This document shows, piece after piece, positions 1 through 13,598 of a DNA stretch of 64,000 nucleotides. The notes under the pieces are model-generated. The model did no database searches, was not told the DNA's origin, and worked only from the letters and a program-made list of their open reading frames with translations. The stretch is from Haematobia irritans (taxonomy: Eukaryota > Arthropoda > Insecta > Diptera > Muscidae), in assembly GCF_050003625.1 (NCBI RefSeq), contig NC_134400.1, positions 195,809,918-195,873,917 of the forward strand, written 5' to 3'. Both the position numbers and the translations under genes were made by a program. Each line of letters begins with the position of its first letter. Within the stretch, counting starts at the first letter, position 1.

Positions 1-600
1 CATAAATTTTTGTAGTTTTTATAGCCTCCAGTATACACTGCAAGAAATAAAATTGACCTTATTTTTTTAGCGATTCAAATGTTAAAATATAAAGCCACAT
101 CCAGGTTTATTGTAGAAAATGTTAACAAAAAGATTTAGTCTTGTCAAATATTTTATAGAATTTGTGCTATATTTCAAGTAAAAACGTCTTAAAATGAAGT
201 ATTGAAAAAATCCTATTTTCAAATATTTTATTGTTTTGTAGTCTAGATACAAAAAGTCAACAAATTTAAGGATATTTCATTCATTTTGAAAAATTTAATT
301 ATTCTATTAATGTCAAGTTGACCTTAGTCATACAAACTTTTGTTTGATGTAAAGAAACACCGAATCACCAAACTATAAGGACAAAACGACTTAATATCAG
401 AGAAATGCATCCTCAGTGCTAAGCAAATTTTGTTTTCGTACCCAGAAAAAAAATTGCATCCCGGGATTCTCCATCAATTTTTTCCACTTCCAATGAAATT
501 CTTTTGGACCAATCTTAGAAAATACACTATTTCGGTTTAAAATGAACATTTTGAGCAATTAAATGCCGCTAAAACGAATAGAACATCAACAAAAAAGTAA
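1..600. other. AT-rich intergenic sequence, nothing recognised
   Basis: No convincing open frame, repeat array or RNA signature is visible. Short reading frames are broken in all frames. Confidence 0.5.
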
Positions 601-610
601 AAAAAAAAAA

Positions 611-1998
611 CAAGTAAGGAAAGTCTAAATTCGGGCGGCGCCGACTATATTATACCCGGCACCACTTTGTAGATCTAAATTTTCGATACCATATCACATC
701 CGTCAAATGTGTTGGGTGCTATATATAAAGGTTTGCCCCAAATACATACATTTAAATATCACTCGATCTGGACAGAATTTGATAGACTTCTACAAAATCT
801 ATAGACTCAAAATTTAAGTTGGCTAATGCACTAGGGTGGAACACAATGTTAGTAAAAAATATGGGAAACATTTAAATCTGAAGCAATTTTAAGGAAACTT
901 CGAAAAGTTTATTTATGATTTATCGCTCGATATGTATGTATTATAAGTTTAGGAAAATTAGAGTAATTTTTACAACTTTTTGTGTAAGCAGTGGCGATTT
1001 TAAAAGGGAAAATGTTGGTATTTTGACTATTTTTGTCGAAATCAGAAAAACATATATATGGGAGCTATATCTAAATTTGAACCGATTTCAACCAAATTGG
1101 GCACGCATAGCTACAATGTTAAATCTACTCCCTGTGCAAAATTTCAAACAAATTGGGCCAAAACTCTGGCTTCTAGGACCATATTAGTCCATATCGGGCG
1201 AAAGATATATATGGGAGCTATATCTATATCTGAATCGATTTCAACCAAATTTGGCACGCATAGCTACAATGCTAAATCTACTCCCTGTGCAAAATTTCAA
1301 ACAAATTGGGCCAAAACTCTGGCTTTTGGGACCATATCGGGCGAAAGATATATATGGGAGCTATATCTAAATCTGAACCGATTTCAATCAAATTTTGCAC
1401 ACTTGACTATACTACTAATTGTACTCCTAGTGCAAAATTTCAACCAAATTCGGCCAAAAATCTGGCTTCTGGGGCCATATAAGTCAATATCGGGCGAAAG
1501 ATATATATGGGAGCTATATCTAAATCTGAACCGATTTCAATCAAATGTTGCATACTTGACTATACGACTAAGTGTTATGTTTGTACAAAATTTCAAGCCA
1601 ATCGGTATAAAACTCTGGCTGCTGGATCCATATTAGTACATATCGGGCGAAAGATATATATGGGAGCTATATCTAAATCTGAACCGATATCTTCCAAAAT
1701 CAATAGGGTTCTATTCTGACCCAAATTAGGAACATGTGCCAAATTTGAAGGCGATTGGACTTAAATTGCGATCTAGACTTTGGTCACAAAAATGTGTTCA
1801 CAGACAGACGGACGGACGGACGGACGGACGGACAGACGGACAGACGGACAGACGGACATGGTTATATCGACTCAGGGACCCACCCTGAGCATTATTGCCA
1901 ATGACACCATGTGTCTATCTCGTCTCCTTCTGGGTGTTACAAACATATGCACTAACTTATAATACCCTGTCCCACAGTGTGGCGCAGGGTATAATTAA
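611..1998 (+). mobile_element. Helentron/DINE-like non-autonomous repeat, family A
   Basis: A non-coding element bounded by imperfect 17-bp subterminal inverted repeats (649-665, ATTATACCCGGCACCAC; 1979-1995, whose complement is ATTATACCCTGCGCCAC; 15 of 17 match). Inside are five tandem units recognisable by GGGAGCTATATCT at 1060, 1213, 1356, 1509 and 1662, so the period is about 153 bp. They are followed by a (CGGA)n block and a conserved tail containing ATCGACTCAGG and GTGTTACAAAC. Apparent reading frames of 60-190 codons are by-products of the repeats. The architecture (subterminal inverted repeats, internal tandem repeats, no transposase) fits rolling-circle-derived INE/Helentron relatives; that class assignment is an inference. 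Confidence 0.7.
1803..1860. repeat. (CGGA)n / (CAGA)n tetranucleotide array
   Basis: Nearly pure GACG/GACA tetranucleotide repeats. The apparent peptide rich in TDGR is an artefact. The same block recurs at the equivalent place in the family B elements at 46170-46270 and 48855-48945. Confidence 0.95.
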
Positions 1999-2154
1999 GA
2001 AAAAAACTTTAAAATTTCAACCTCCAAAATACTGCAAAAGAAAAGCCTGAGTCTTAATTAAAGTGAGAGTAATAAATAATGCTGTAAAATAATAAGAGAG
2101 ACCTACACCAGAAACATTACACATCATCAATACAACAACAAAATAGTGTAGGAA

Positions 2155-5100
2155 TCATTTTGGTCCGATCGGATCAAAATTGGTCCAAAAATTGTTAAAT
2201 TTTTAGTTTGGTCGGGCCAAATGGAATTCAGTTGATTTTGGTCCATTTTCGTCAAATCTGTCATTTTTCAAATTTTTCTATAGATATAAAATTTGGTACA
2301 GAAATAAAATTAAAAAAACAAATAGAATTTTTTGTATAAAAAAAGTTTTGTATAGAAAAAAATTATGACCAAATTTTATATGAAGCAACATTTTGACCAA
2401 ATCTTCTAAAGAAATAAAATGTTGACGACTTTTCTATAGAAAAAACTTTTTTCACGAAATTTTCAGTAGAAAAAAATGGTTGTCAAAATTTTCTATAGAC
2501 ATAACTTTTTGACAAATTTTCTATAGAAATAAAATTTTGACAAAATTCTCTATTAAAATAAAACTTTTAGAAAATTTTCTATAGAAATAAAATTTTGACA
2601 AAATTTTCTATATAAATAAAATTTTCTATATAAATAAAATTTTCTATAGAAATAAAATTTTTGCAAAATTGTCTACAGAAATAAAATGTTTACAAAGTTT
2701 TCTATAGAAATAAAATGTTGACAAAATTTTCTATAGAAATAAAATGTTGACAACATTTTTTTCTCGAAATAAAATTTTGACAAAATTTTCTATAAAAATA
2801 AAACTTTTAGAAAATTTCTATAGAAATAAAATGTTTACAAAATTTTCTATAGAAATAAAATTTTTGTCAAAATTTTCTATAGAAATAAAATTTTGGCAAA
2901 CTTTTCTATAGAAATAAAATGTTGACAAAATTTTCTATAGAAATAAAATGTTTACAAATAAAATGTTGACAAAACTTTCTAAAGAAATAAAATTTTGACA
3001 AAATTTTCTATATAAATAAAATTTTGACAAAATGTTTTCTAGAAGTAAAAATTTGAGAAAAATTTCTATAGAAATAACATGTTGACAAAATTTTGTATAG
3101 AAATAAAATGTTGAAATAATTTTCTATAGAAATAAAATTTTGACAAAATTTTCTATAAAAATAAAATTTTGACAAAATTTTCTATAGAAATAAAGTTTTT
3201 TCAAAATTTTCTATAGAAATAAAATGTTGAAAAAATGTTCTATAGAATATAAGTTTTGGCGCTATTTTCTGTAGATGTAAAATTCTGACAAAATTTTCTA
3301 TGGAAATAAAATGTTGAGAAAATTTTCTATAGAAATAAAATTTTGACAAACTTTTCTATAGAAATAAAATTTTGACAAAATTTTTTCTCGAAATAAAATG
3401 TTGACAAAATTTTCTAGAAAAATAAAACTTTTAGAAGATTTTCGATAGAAAAACAAATTGACAAAAGTTTCTATTTAAATAAAATTTTCTATAGAAATAC
3501 AATTTTTACAAAATTTTCTATAGAAATAAAATTTTGACAAAAATTTCTATAGAAATAAAATGTTGAGAAAATTTTCTATAGAAATAAAATGATGAAAAAA
3601 TTTTCTATAGAAATAAAATTTTGACAAACTTTTCTATAGAAATAAAATTTTGACAAAAATTTCTATAAAAATAAAATGTTGACAAAATTCTCTATAGAAA
3701 TAAAATTATGACCAAATATTCTATAGACATTAAATTTTGACAAAATCTTCTATAGGAATAAAATGTTGACAAAATTTTGTATAGAAATAAAATTATGACC
3801 AAATATTCTATAGACATTAAATTTTGACAAAATCTTCTATAGGAATAAAATGTTGACAAAATTTTGTATAGAAATAAAATGTTGAAAAATTTTCTATAGA
3901 AATGAAATTTTGACAAAATTTTCTATAAAAATAAAATTTTGACAAAATTTTCTATAAAAATAAAATTTTGACAAAATTTTCTATAAAAATAAAATTTTGA
4001 CAATATTTTCTATAGAAATAAAATTTTGACAAAATTTTCTATAGAGAAAAATTTTTTTTCAAAATTTTCTATAGAAATAAAATTTTGACAAAAATTTTTC
4101 TCGAAGTAAAATGTTGACAACATTTTCTATAAAAATAAAACTTTTAGAAGATTTTCTATAGAAAATAATTTTGACAAAATTCTCTATATAAATAAAATTT
4201 TCTACAGAAATAAAATTTTGGCAAATTTTCCTATAGAAATAAAATTTTGACAAATTTTTCTATAAAAATAAAATTTTGACAAAAATTTCTATAGAAATAA
4301 AATTTTGACAAAATTGTGTATAGAATGAAAATTTTTCCAAAATTTTCTATAGAAATAAAATTTTTCCAAAATTTTCTATAGAAACAAAATTTTGACAAAA
4401 TTTTCCATAGAAATACAATTTTGACAAATTTTTCTATAGAAATAAAATCTTGACAAATATTTCTATAGAAATAAAATTTTTTACGAAATTTTCAGTAGAA
4501 ATAAAATGTCTGTCAAAATTTACTATAGAAACAACTTTTTGACAAATTTTTTATAAAAATAAAATTTTGACAAACTTTTCTATAGAAATAAAATTTTGAC
4601 AAAATTTTTTATACAAATAAAATCTTGACAAACTCTTCCATAGAAATAAAATTTAGACAAAATTTTCTATAGAAATAAAATGTGGACAAAATTCTCTATA
4701 TAGAAATTAAGTTTAGGCGATATTTTTTATAGATGTAAAATTCTGACAAAATTTTCGATAGAAATAAAATTTTGAAAAAATTGTCTATAGTAATAAAATT
4801 TGGACAAAATTTTCTATAGAAATAAAATGTTGAAAAAATTTTCTATAGAAATAAACTTTTGACAAAATTTTCTATAGAAATAAAATTTTGACAAAAAATT
4901 TCTTTAGAAATAAATTTAAATAAAATTAAAAAAAAAATTATATAGAAATAAAATATTGACAAAATTTTCTGTTTAAATAAAATGTTGACAAAATTTTCTA
5001 TAGAAATAAAATGTTAACAAATTTTTCTATAGAAATAAAATGTCGACAAAATTTTCTGTAGAAATAAAAGTTTGACAAAAATTTCTATAGAAATAAAATG

Positions 5101-5775
5101 TCGACTAAATTTTCTATAGAAATAAAATGTTGAAAAAATTTTCTATAGAAATAAAATTTCGACAGGCTTTTCTATATAAATAAAATTTTCACAAAAATTT
5201 CTATAGAAATAAAATGTTGACAAAATTCTCTATACAAATAAAATTATGACCTAATATTCTATAGAAATAAAATTTTGACAAAATCTTCTATAGGAATAAA
5301 ATTTTGACGAATTTTTCTATAGAAAAAAATTTTTTCACAAAATTTTCTATAGAATTAAAATGTTGACGAAATTTTTAGAAGAAATAAAATTGTTGTCAAA
5401 ATTTTCTATAGAACTAAAGTTTTGATAAATTTTTATATAGAAAAAAATTTTTGACGAATTTTTCTATAGAAAAAAATTTTTCATGAAATTTTCTATAGAA
5501 TTAAAATTTTGAAAAAATTTTCTATAGAAATAAAATTTTGACAAAATTTCCAATAGAAATAAATTTTTTCCAAAATTTTCTATAGACATAAAAGTTTTTC
5601 CAAAATTTTCTATAGAAACACAATTTTTACAAAATTTACCATAGAAATAAAATTTTGACAAAATTTTCGATAGAAATAAGATTTTGACAAAATTTTCTAT
5701 AGAAAAAAAAAATTGTTACAAAATTTTCTAGAGAAATAAAATTTTGAAAAAATTTTCTGTAGAAATAAAGACATC
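2155..5775 (+). mobile_element. hAT-like element fragment with long 29-bp minisatellite array
   Basis: Positions 2157-2290 match the left end of the hAT-like elements elsewhere in the window (CATTTTGGTCCGATCGGA, then TTGGTCC motifs and TTTTGGTCCATTTTCGTCAA), but the outermost 10 bases have decayed. From about 2270 the sequence is a degenerate tandem array, plus orientation, of a 29-bp unit: GACAAAATTTT followed by CTATAGAAATAAAATTTT. The right terminus seen in complete copies (TGGCAACGCTG) is missing, so the copy is truncated near 5775. No transposase is present. Confidence 0.75.
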
Positions 5776-7540
5776 TCAAAACACTAAAATATTAAAAATA
5801 CTAAACCAATTGTTCCATAAATCTGATATCTGCTCAAAACTGTATACACAAAAGGTACTAAATCAATCGAGGGGGTACCACCGTACTGACCAAGGAGAAA
5901 AAGTATTGAAAAAGTACTATAGTCTTGCATTTTTCATCCCAGGGTACTGTCCATTAGAGATGACAAGTGTTTAAATTCAATTGAATGTTAAGATAAACTT
6001 TTTTCGCTAATGATCATTGAAAAACAAAACCTTATATTTATTTTCACATTTTATTTTATTTTTAATATCATTGCATTTAATTTTACACATATATTACTAC
6101 ATTACAATAAACATATTGCTATACAATTATTTTGCATTCTAAACAATAAACATGTTTACATTTATAGTAAATAACACATTTAAAATTCCCTAAACTTGTT
6201 AACATTTAAGCAAGATGTAATGCTTTGCAATTTTGGTCGATATATTTTAGATTTGATGCATTATCAAATACATATGATTATTATTTTTAATTTATTGGAG
6301 AAGTATAAATAAAAATATTTAAAAAAGTAAACTCTCTAGGGCACTACAGCCAATTTAACTGAATTTATAAAGAGAGAGATCAAATTTGACATTTGAGGAA
6401 TAGAGCAGAAGCAAATTTACTGGAATTTTTTTGCTCAGTAAAAGCATGCAAGAACTAGCATATAATTACAATTTCATATTTTCAATTAGAAGTGTAGTAC
6501 AAAATTTGAATATGCTTTAAAAACTTTATATTAGTTCATGAGATATTGGTACTGTAAAGCGTTTGCGTACATTTATCCTAATATAAGCAAAGAGAGTAAA
6601 ATTAATTATTATTCTCTTGCAAGTTCTTACTAGAAGAGTACACAAACACTGTTATTAGTTAGCGAGAAAAAAAAATTGGCAGAGGGTGAATGAGGGGTAT
6701 GACGCAAAATATTTCTAAAGAGAATATTTTAAGAAAGCAATATAACATATCGAGAGAATGAAATCGTAACAATGGAAAAACAATTAACAGATAACTCAAG
6801 GTTTCAAAACCCTACATGAAATTTTTGCAAATTGCCACTGACAGTTCTATCACAGCATTGGTACATATGATATAGTTTCTCTCATTTTGCTTTTTTTTAA
6901 ATTTACATATAATTTATAACTTTCCTTACTCTCTTGATATTAGAATATTATCTGATCTATACATTTACTGAAATAAAATTATTAGAATAATCATTCTATT
7001 TAACATATTCCAAAAATATTGCTTTTATGGTATGATTCGGATGGTCTTATTAAAAGACTTGGGCACATTTAAATGAGTTCGAATCGGTCCTTTCCATACG
7101 TTTTGACCAGAACTGGGACTGGTCCATACACACTACGTATTATTCCTGTACTTGTTCTGGGGTTGATCCATTTCCCGTAGGCATGTTACACAGATGAGCC
7201 TAGCTGTTTTGCCAAAATTTATAGCAGAAAGCAGCTAAAGTTACCCAGAAAAAATAGATAATTGTTATTTTTTTGTTTTGTCGAATTAAATGTCGAATTA
7301 AAATTTATTTAAAATTACTATTGTAAACAAGTATTACGATCGTTTCTAATTTAAGAAAGTCTTTATTATGTAGTGTTGCGATAAAAAACATTAGATTCAA
7401 TAATTTTAGAATGACGCTAGCGAATTCTGTAAATGAAATGAGAGGATTAAAACCTATATTTTGTACTTTACCTCTGACCAAACTGCTCTAGTGTCGTTAA
7501 CATACTGAGTTTCAATCGGATTGGATGAAATATGGGCCAC
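5776..7540. other. AT-rich intergenic sequence, no gene seen
   Basis: No long open frame and no repeat shared with the rest of the window was recognised. The short frame starting at 5744 begins inside the minisatellite and is not credible. Confidence 0.45.
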
Positions 7541-7544
7541 AGTA

Positions 7545-7815
7545 AGCTTCGACTCAGACTTTCACCACGACCCAGAATATATGAACATAGTGTTGCCAAA
7601 AATAGGGGAAATTCCCTACATGTAGGTTTTTTCCAATATTTAGCGTCTTGTAGGGACGTAGAAGCACAATGTAGGGAAAATTTTCCATGGCAAAATTTTC
7701 CTTGGAGCACAATGTAGGGAAAATTTTCTCTGGCAACACTGTATGTACATATACATTATGGAGTCTAAGACCAATATTTCGAAGCGTTACATCTCCTATG
7801 GTGGAGGATGTAATA
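7545..7815 (+). mobile_element. Fragment of family B repeat (right end), interrupted
   Basis: The stretch TTTCACCACGACCCAGAATA and, after an insertion, TATGGAGTCTAAGACC ... CCTATGGTGGAGGATG match the right end of the family B elements at 46290-46400. The fragment is split by the hAT-like MITE at 7588-7741. The two flanks join into the continuous sequence seen in intact copies. Confidence 0.75.
7588..7741. mobile_element. 154-bp hAT-like MITE
   Basis: The element begins TAGTGTTGCCA and ends TGGCAACACTG, so its termini form an 11-bp inverted repeat with one mismatch, of the hAT-type CAGNGTTGCCA. Flanking 8-mers TATGAACA (7580-7587) and TATGTACA (7742-7749) match at 7 of 8 positions, a typical hAT target duplication. 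It is inserted in a family B fragment. The interior has no coding potential; it contains short direct repeats around AATGTAGGGAAAATTTTC. Confidence 0.85.
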
Positions 7816-8034
7816 AAATAGACTAAAATCGGCGATAATGTTTATTTTGACATTATAGTGACAGCACAAAAACATTTCATAGCAAAAGTAGCAGAATTGA
7901 AATCAAAAATGACTAGATTTCTAGCTTATAGCAATAAATGACCAATAGCAACTCAACATCGAAAATAGGTAGATCTAGCTTAGACAAAAAATGGTAAATT
8001 GGCATCACTGTTTAGAACTGACACAATTTTTCGA

Positions 8035-8349
8035 TGAGAGAAAAGGATCATCTATGTAACATACTCGTAGATAACTAACTGTGTTAGTCATGCAATTTAA
8101 GGTCTATGTATGATATAACTCAGAGAGAAAGAGAAATGGAAAGAGCAAAATGTTAATATTAGGAAAAAGTGGGAAAAAGAGACAAAATTATACATAGAGA
8201 GAGAGAGAAAGCTACCAGGGATTAAAATTGGGCGTGTGAGGCATAGGCTACCATAGATAACTAACTGTGTTAATCATGCAATTTAAGGTTTATGTATGAT
8301 ATTATTCATAGAGAAATAGAAATGGAAAGAGCAAAATGTTATTGAGGAA
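8035..8349 (+). repeat. Tandem duplication holding a paralogous empty site
   Basis: Two diverged copies of a segment of about 200 bp occur in tandem: one at roughly 8060-8225, and a second at roughly 8250-8349 that continues at 15593-15660. Shared landmarks include TAACTAACTGTGTTA, CATGCAATTTAAGG, GGAAAGAGCAAAATGTTA and, past the insertion, AGAGACAAAATTATA with a GA-repeat. The first copy is uninterrupted (ATTAGGAA near 8158); the second is split by the hAT-like element 8350-15592. Confidence 0.8.
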
Positions 8350-9997
8350 CAGGGTTGCCATTTTGATCAGATCGGACCCAAATTGGTCCAAAAAATTATT
8401 AATTTTTAAATTTGGTCCATTGGTCAGACCAAATGGAATTTGGTTTATTTTGGTCCATTTTCGTCAAATCGGTAATTTTTTCAAAATTTTCTATAGAAAT
8501 AAAATTTTGACAAAATTTTCTTTAGAAATAAAATTTGGACAAAAATTTCTACGGAAATAAAATTTTAACAAAATTTTCTACGGAAATAAAATTTCGTCAA
8601 AATTTTTTACAGAAATACACTTTAAAAAATTTTGGTATTGACACAAAATTATTCAAAAATTTTGTTCAGGAAGAAAATTTTGTAAAAATTTTATATAGAA
8701 ATAAAATTTTGCGATAATTTCCTATAGAAATAAAATTTTGACAAATTTTTTTATAGAAATAAAATTTTCTATAGAAATAAAATTTGTCAAAATTTTCTAT
8801 AGAAATAAAATTTTGTCCAAATTTTCTATAGAAATAAAATTTTTTGAAAATTTACAATAAAAAAATTTATAAAATTTTTTTATAGAAATAAAATTTTCTA
8901 TAGAAATAAAATTTTGACAAAAATTTCTACAGAAATAGAATTTTGTCAAAATTTTCTCCGGAAATAAGATTTGCTATAGAAATAAAATGTTGACAAAATT
9001 TTCTGTGGAAATAAAATTTTCTTTATAAATAAAATCTTAAAAATTGTCTATAGAAATAAAATTTTGACAAAATTCGCTATAGAAATAAAATTTTGATAAA
9101 ATGTTGTTAAAAATTTCTATAGAAATAAAATTTTGTCAAAAAATTCTATAGAAATAAAATTTTGTCAAAAATTTCTATACAAATAAAATTTTGACAAAAT
9201 TTTCTATAGCAATAAAATTTTGACAAAATGTTCTATAGAAATAAAATTTTGACATAATTTTCTATAGAAATAAAATTTTGACATAATTTTCTATAGAAAT
9301 AAAATTTTGACAAAATTTTCTATAGAAATAAAATTTTCACAAAATTTTCTATAGAAACAAAATTTTGACATAATTTTCTATGGAAATAAAATTTTAATAA
9401 AAATTTCTACAGAAATAAAATTTTGATAAAAATTTCTACAGAAATAAAATTGTTACAAAAATTGTCTATAGAAATAAAATTTTGAAAAAATTCTATAGAA
9501 ATAAAATTATGTCAAAAATTTCTATAGAAATAATATTTTGTCAAAAATTTCTATAGAAATGAAATTTTGTCAAAAATGTCTATACAAATAAAATTTTGCC
9601 AAAAATGTCTATACAAATAAAATTTTGACAAAAATTTCTATAGAAATAAAATTTTGACAAAATTTTCTATAGAAATAAAATTTTGACAAAATTTTCTATA
9701 GAAATAAAATTTTGATAAAATTTTCTATAGAAATAAAATTTTGACAAAATTTTCTATAGAAATAAAATTTTGACAACATTTTTTGTACAAATAAAATTTT
9801 GACAAAATTGTCTATAAAAATAAAATTTTGACTAAATTTTCTATAGAAATAAAAATTGGTCAAACATTTCCATAGAAATAAAATTTTGTCAAAAATTTCT
9901 ATAAAAATAAAATTTTGACAACATTTTCTATAGAAATAAAATTTTGACAAAATTTTCTACAGAAATAAAATTTTGACAAAATTTTCTATACAAATAA

Positions 9998-10714
9998 TGG
10001 CTCTATTAACCATGTTCCTTAATCTATATCTGTCCATAAAGCTCGAAAAATAATTGTATAATTAGATGTAATGCATTTGGACGTCAATTGCCTGTTTCGG
10101 TATCAGGCTAACATGTAATATAATAAGCAACGATGAGCCCGTCGTAAAACTAGGAAAAACACGACTAATGTACGCGTTAGAATTGTTGTTGTATCCTGGA
10201 AACCAGTTTCTGTTAATTGTCATATGTTGTAGTTGACTGTAGAAACAATAAGCATTGTTCGACTGTTCACCACTTAGGTGAATTCTAACAAATTAGCTTT
10301 CTAAAAATAAATTTCGTGTTGTTGCATTACTATGTAACAAAACGAAATAAAGATAAGATTAAGGGACTTGTAAGTTATATTAAAAGATGATGTACAGTGG
10401 GAGAAAAGACGATTCAATTTGTAAGAGGAAATTTCCCAAATGTTTTCTCCATAAGGAGTTAGCATAAAGGGCCCAAAATTGAGTTATCTCTCCCAGCCAG
10501 ATCTATACTAAAGGCTGTGGAAAGGTTCATTCGCCCGAACCGAAACATGTACAGTCCAGGCGTGTATAGATTGGTATCTGGCGTTTTCTTTTCAATGGCT
10601 CTATTAACCATGTTCCTTAATCTATATCTTTCCATAAAGCTCGAAAAATAATTGTATGATTAGATATAATGCATTTGGGCGTCAATTGTCTGTTTCGGTA
10701 TCAGGCTAACATGT
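9998..10714. mobile_element. 717-bp element with 119-bp direct terminal repeats (TRIM-like?)
   Basis: Two direct repeats of exactly 119 bp (9998-10116 and 10596-10714; about five differences) flank a 479-bp non-coding interior. The pentamer AATAA occurs at 9993-9997 and again at 10715-10719, a plausible 5-bp target duplication within the minisatellite. The repeats start TGG; a canonical CA end is not seen at this boundary and no clear primer-binding site was found. A miniature LTR element is therefore possible but unproven. Confidence 0.55.
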
Positions 10715-12881
10715 AATAAAATAAAATTTTGTCAAAAATTTCTACAGAAATAAAATTTTGTCAAAAATTTCTACAGAAATAACATTTTGACAAAATTTCT
10801 ATAGAAATAAAATTTTGTCAAAAATTTCTATAGAAATAAAAGTTTGACAAAATTTTCTATAGAAATAAAATTTTGACAAAATTTTCTATAGAAATAAAAT
10901 TTTCACAAAATTTTATATAGAAATAATATTTTGACATAATTTTCTATGGAAATAAAATTTTAATAAAAATTTCCACTGAAATAAAATTTTGATAAAAATT
11001 TCTAAAGGAATAAAATTGTGACAAAAATAGTCGATAGAAATAAAATTTTGACAAAATTCTCTATAGAAATAAAATTTTGATAAAATTTTGTCAAAAAATT
11101 CTATAGAAATAACATTTTGTCAAAAATTTCTACAGAAATAAAATTTTGTCAAAAAATTCTATACAAGTCAAATTTTGTCAAAAATTTCTATAGAAATAAA
11201 ATTTTGTCAAAAATTTCTACAGAAATAAAATTTTGACAAAAATTTCTATAGATATAAAATTTTGACAAAATTTTCTATACAAATAAAATTTTGTCAAAAA
11301 TTTCTATAGACATAAAATTTTTTGTCAAAAATTTCTATAGACATAAAATTTTGTCGAAAATTTCTATAGAAATAAAATTTTGTCAAAAATTTCTATAGAA
11401 ATAAAATTTTGTCAAAAATTTCTATAGAAATAAAATTTTGACAAAATTTTCTATACAAATAAAATTTTGTCAAAAATTTCTACAGAAATAAAATTTTGTC
11501 AAAAATTTTTACAGAAATAACATTTTGACAAAATTTCTTTAGAAATAACATTTTGACAAAATTTCTTTAGAAATAAAATTTTGTCAAAAATTTCTATAGA
11601 AATAAAATGTTGACAACATTTTCTATAGAAATAAAATTTTGACAAAAATTTCTATTGAAATAAAATTTTGACAACATTTTCTATAGAAATAAAATTTTGA
11701 CAAAAATTTCTATAGAAATAAAATTTTGACAAAATTTTCTATACAAATAAAATTTTGACAAAATTTTCTATACAAATAAAATTTTGTCAAAAATTTCTAT
11801 AGAAATAAAATTTTGTCAAAAATTTCTATAGAAATAAATTTTTGTCAAAAATTTCTATAGAAATAAAATTTCGACAAAATTTTCTATACAAATAAAATTT
11901 TGTCAAAAATTTCTACAGAAATAAAACTTTGTCAAAAATTTTTACAGAAATAACATTTTGACAAAATTTCTATAGAAATAAAATTTTGTCAAAAATTTCT
12001 ATAGAAATAAAATTTTGACAAAATTTTCTATAGAAATAAAATTTTGACAAAATTTTCTATAGAAGTAAAAATTTGTTAAAAATTTCCATAGAAATAAAAT
12101 TTTTACATAATTTTCTATGGAAATAAAATTTTAATAAAAATTTCTACAGAAATAAAATTTTGATAAAAATTTCTACAGAAATAAAATTGTGACAAAAATT
12201 GTCTATCGAAATAAAATTTTGACAAAATTCTCTATAGAAATAAAATTTTGATAAAATTTTGTCAAAAAATTCTATAGAAATAAAATTTTGTCAAAAATTT
12301 CTACAGAAATAAAATTTTTGTCAAAAATTTCGATAGAAATAAAAGTTTGTCAAAAATTTCTACAGAAATAAAATTTTGTCAAAAATTTCTATAGAAATAC
12401 AATTTTGACAAAAATAATATTTTGTCAAAAATTTCTATAGAAATGAAATTTTGTCAAAAATGTCTATACAAATAAAATTTTGCCAAAAATGTCTATACAA
12501 ATAAAATTTTGACAAAAATTTCTATAGAAATAAAATTTTGACAAAATTTTCTATAGAAATAAAATTTTGACAAAATTTTCTATAGAAATAAAATTTTGAT
12601 AAAATTTTCTATAGAAATAAAATTTTGACAAAATTTTCTATAGAAATAAAATTTTGACAACATTTTTTGTACAAATAAAATTTTGACAAAATTGTCTATA
12701 AAAATAAAATTTTGACTAAATTTTCTATAGAAATAAAAATTGGTCAAACATTTCCATAGAAATAAAATTTTGTCAAAAATTTCTATAAAAATAAAATTTT
12801 GACAACATTTTCTATAGAAATAAAATTTTGACAAAATTTTCTACAGAAATAAAATTTTGACAAAATTTTCTATACAAATAA

Positions 12882-13598
12882 TGGCTCTATTAACCATGTT
12901 CCTTAATCTATATCTGTCCATAAAGCTCGAAAAATAATTGTATAATTAGATGTAATGCATTTGGACGTCAATTGCCTGTTTCGGTATCAGGCTAACATGT
13001 AATATAATAAGCAACGATGAGCCCGTCGTAAAACTAGGAAAAACACGACTAATGTACGCGTTAGAATTGTTGTTGTATCCTGGAAACCAGTTTCTGTTAA
13101 TTGTCATATGTTGTAGTTGACTGTAGAAACAATAAGCATTGTTCGACTGTTCACCACTTAGGTGAATTCTAACAAATTAGCTTTCTAAAAATAAATTTCG
13201 TGTTGTTGCATTACTATGTAACAAAACGAAATAAAGATAAGATTAAGGGACTTGTAAGTTATATTAAAAGATGATGTACAGTGGGAGAAAAGACGATTCA
13301 ATTTGTAAGAGGAAATTTCCCAAATGTTTTCTCCATAAGGAGTTAGCATAAAGGGCCCAAAATTGAGTTATCTCTCCCAGCCAGATCTATACTAAAGGCT
13401 GTGGAAAGGTTCATTCGCCCGAACCGAAACATGTACAGTCCAGGCGTGTATAGATTGGTATCTGGCGTTTTCTTTTCAATGGCTCTATGAACCATGTTCC
13501 TTAATCTATATCTTTCCATAAAGCTCGAAAAATAATTGTATGATTAGATATAATGCATTTGGGCGTCAATTGTCTGTTTCGGTATCAGGCTAACATGT
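12882..13598. mobile_element. Second copy of the 717-bp direct-repeat element
   Basis: Copy of 9998-10714 carried by the 2,884-bp tandem duplication, at the same offset and with almost the same sequence. It is therefore not an independent insertion. Confidence 0.6.

Noticed and set aside
2270..5775. CRISPR-like regular repeats
   Set aside because: The array is a head-to-tail degenerate minisatellite with no unique spacers, in a eukaryotic genome.
9998..10714. Standard LTR retrotransposon
   Set aside because: No gag or pol sequence, only 717 bp, and no canonical CA terminus or primer-binding site; kept only as a TRIM-like candidate.
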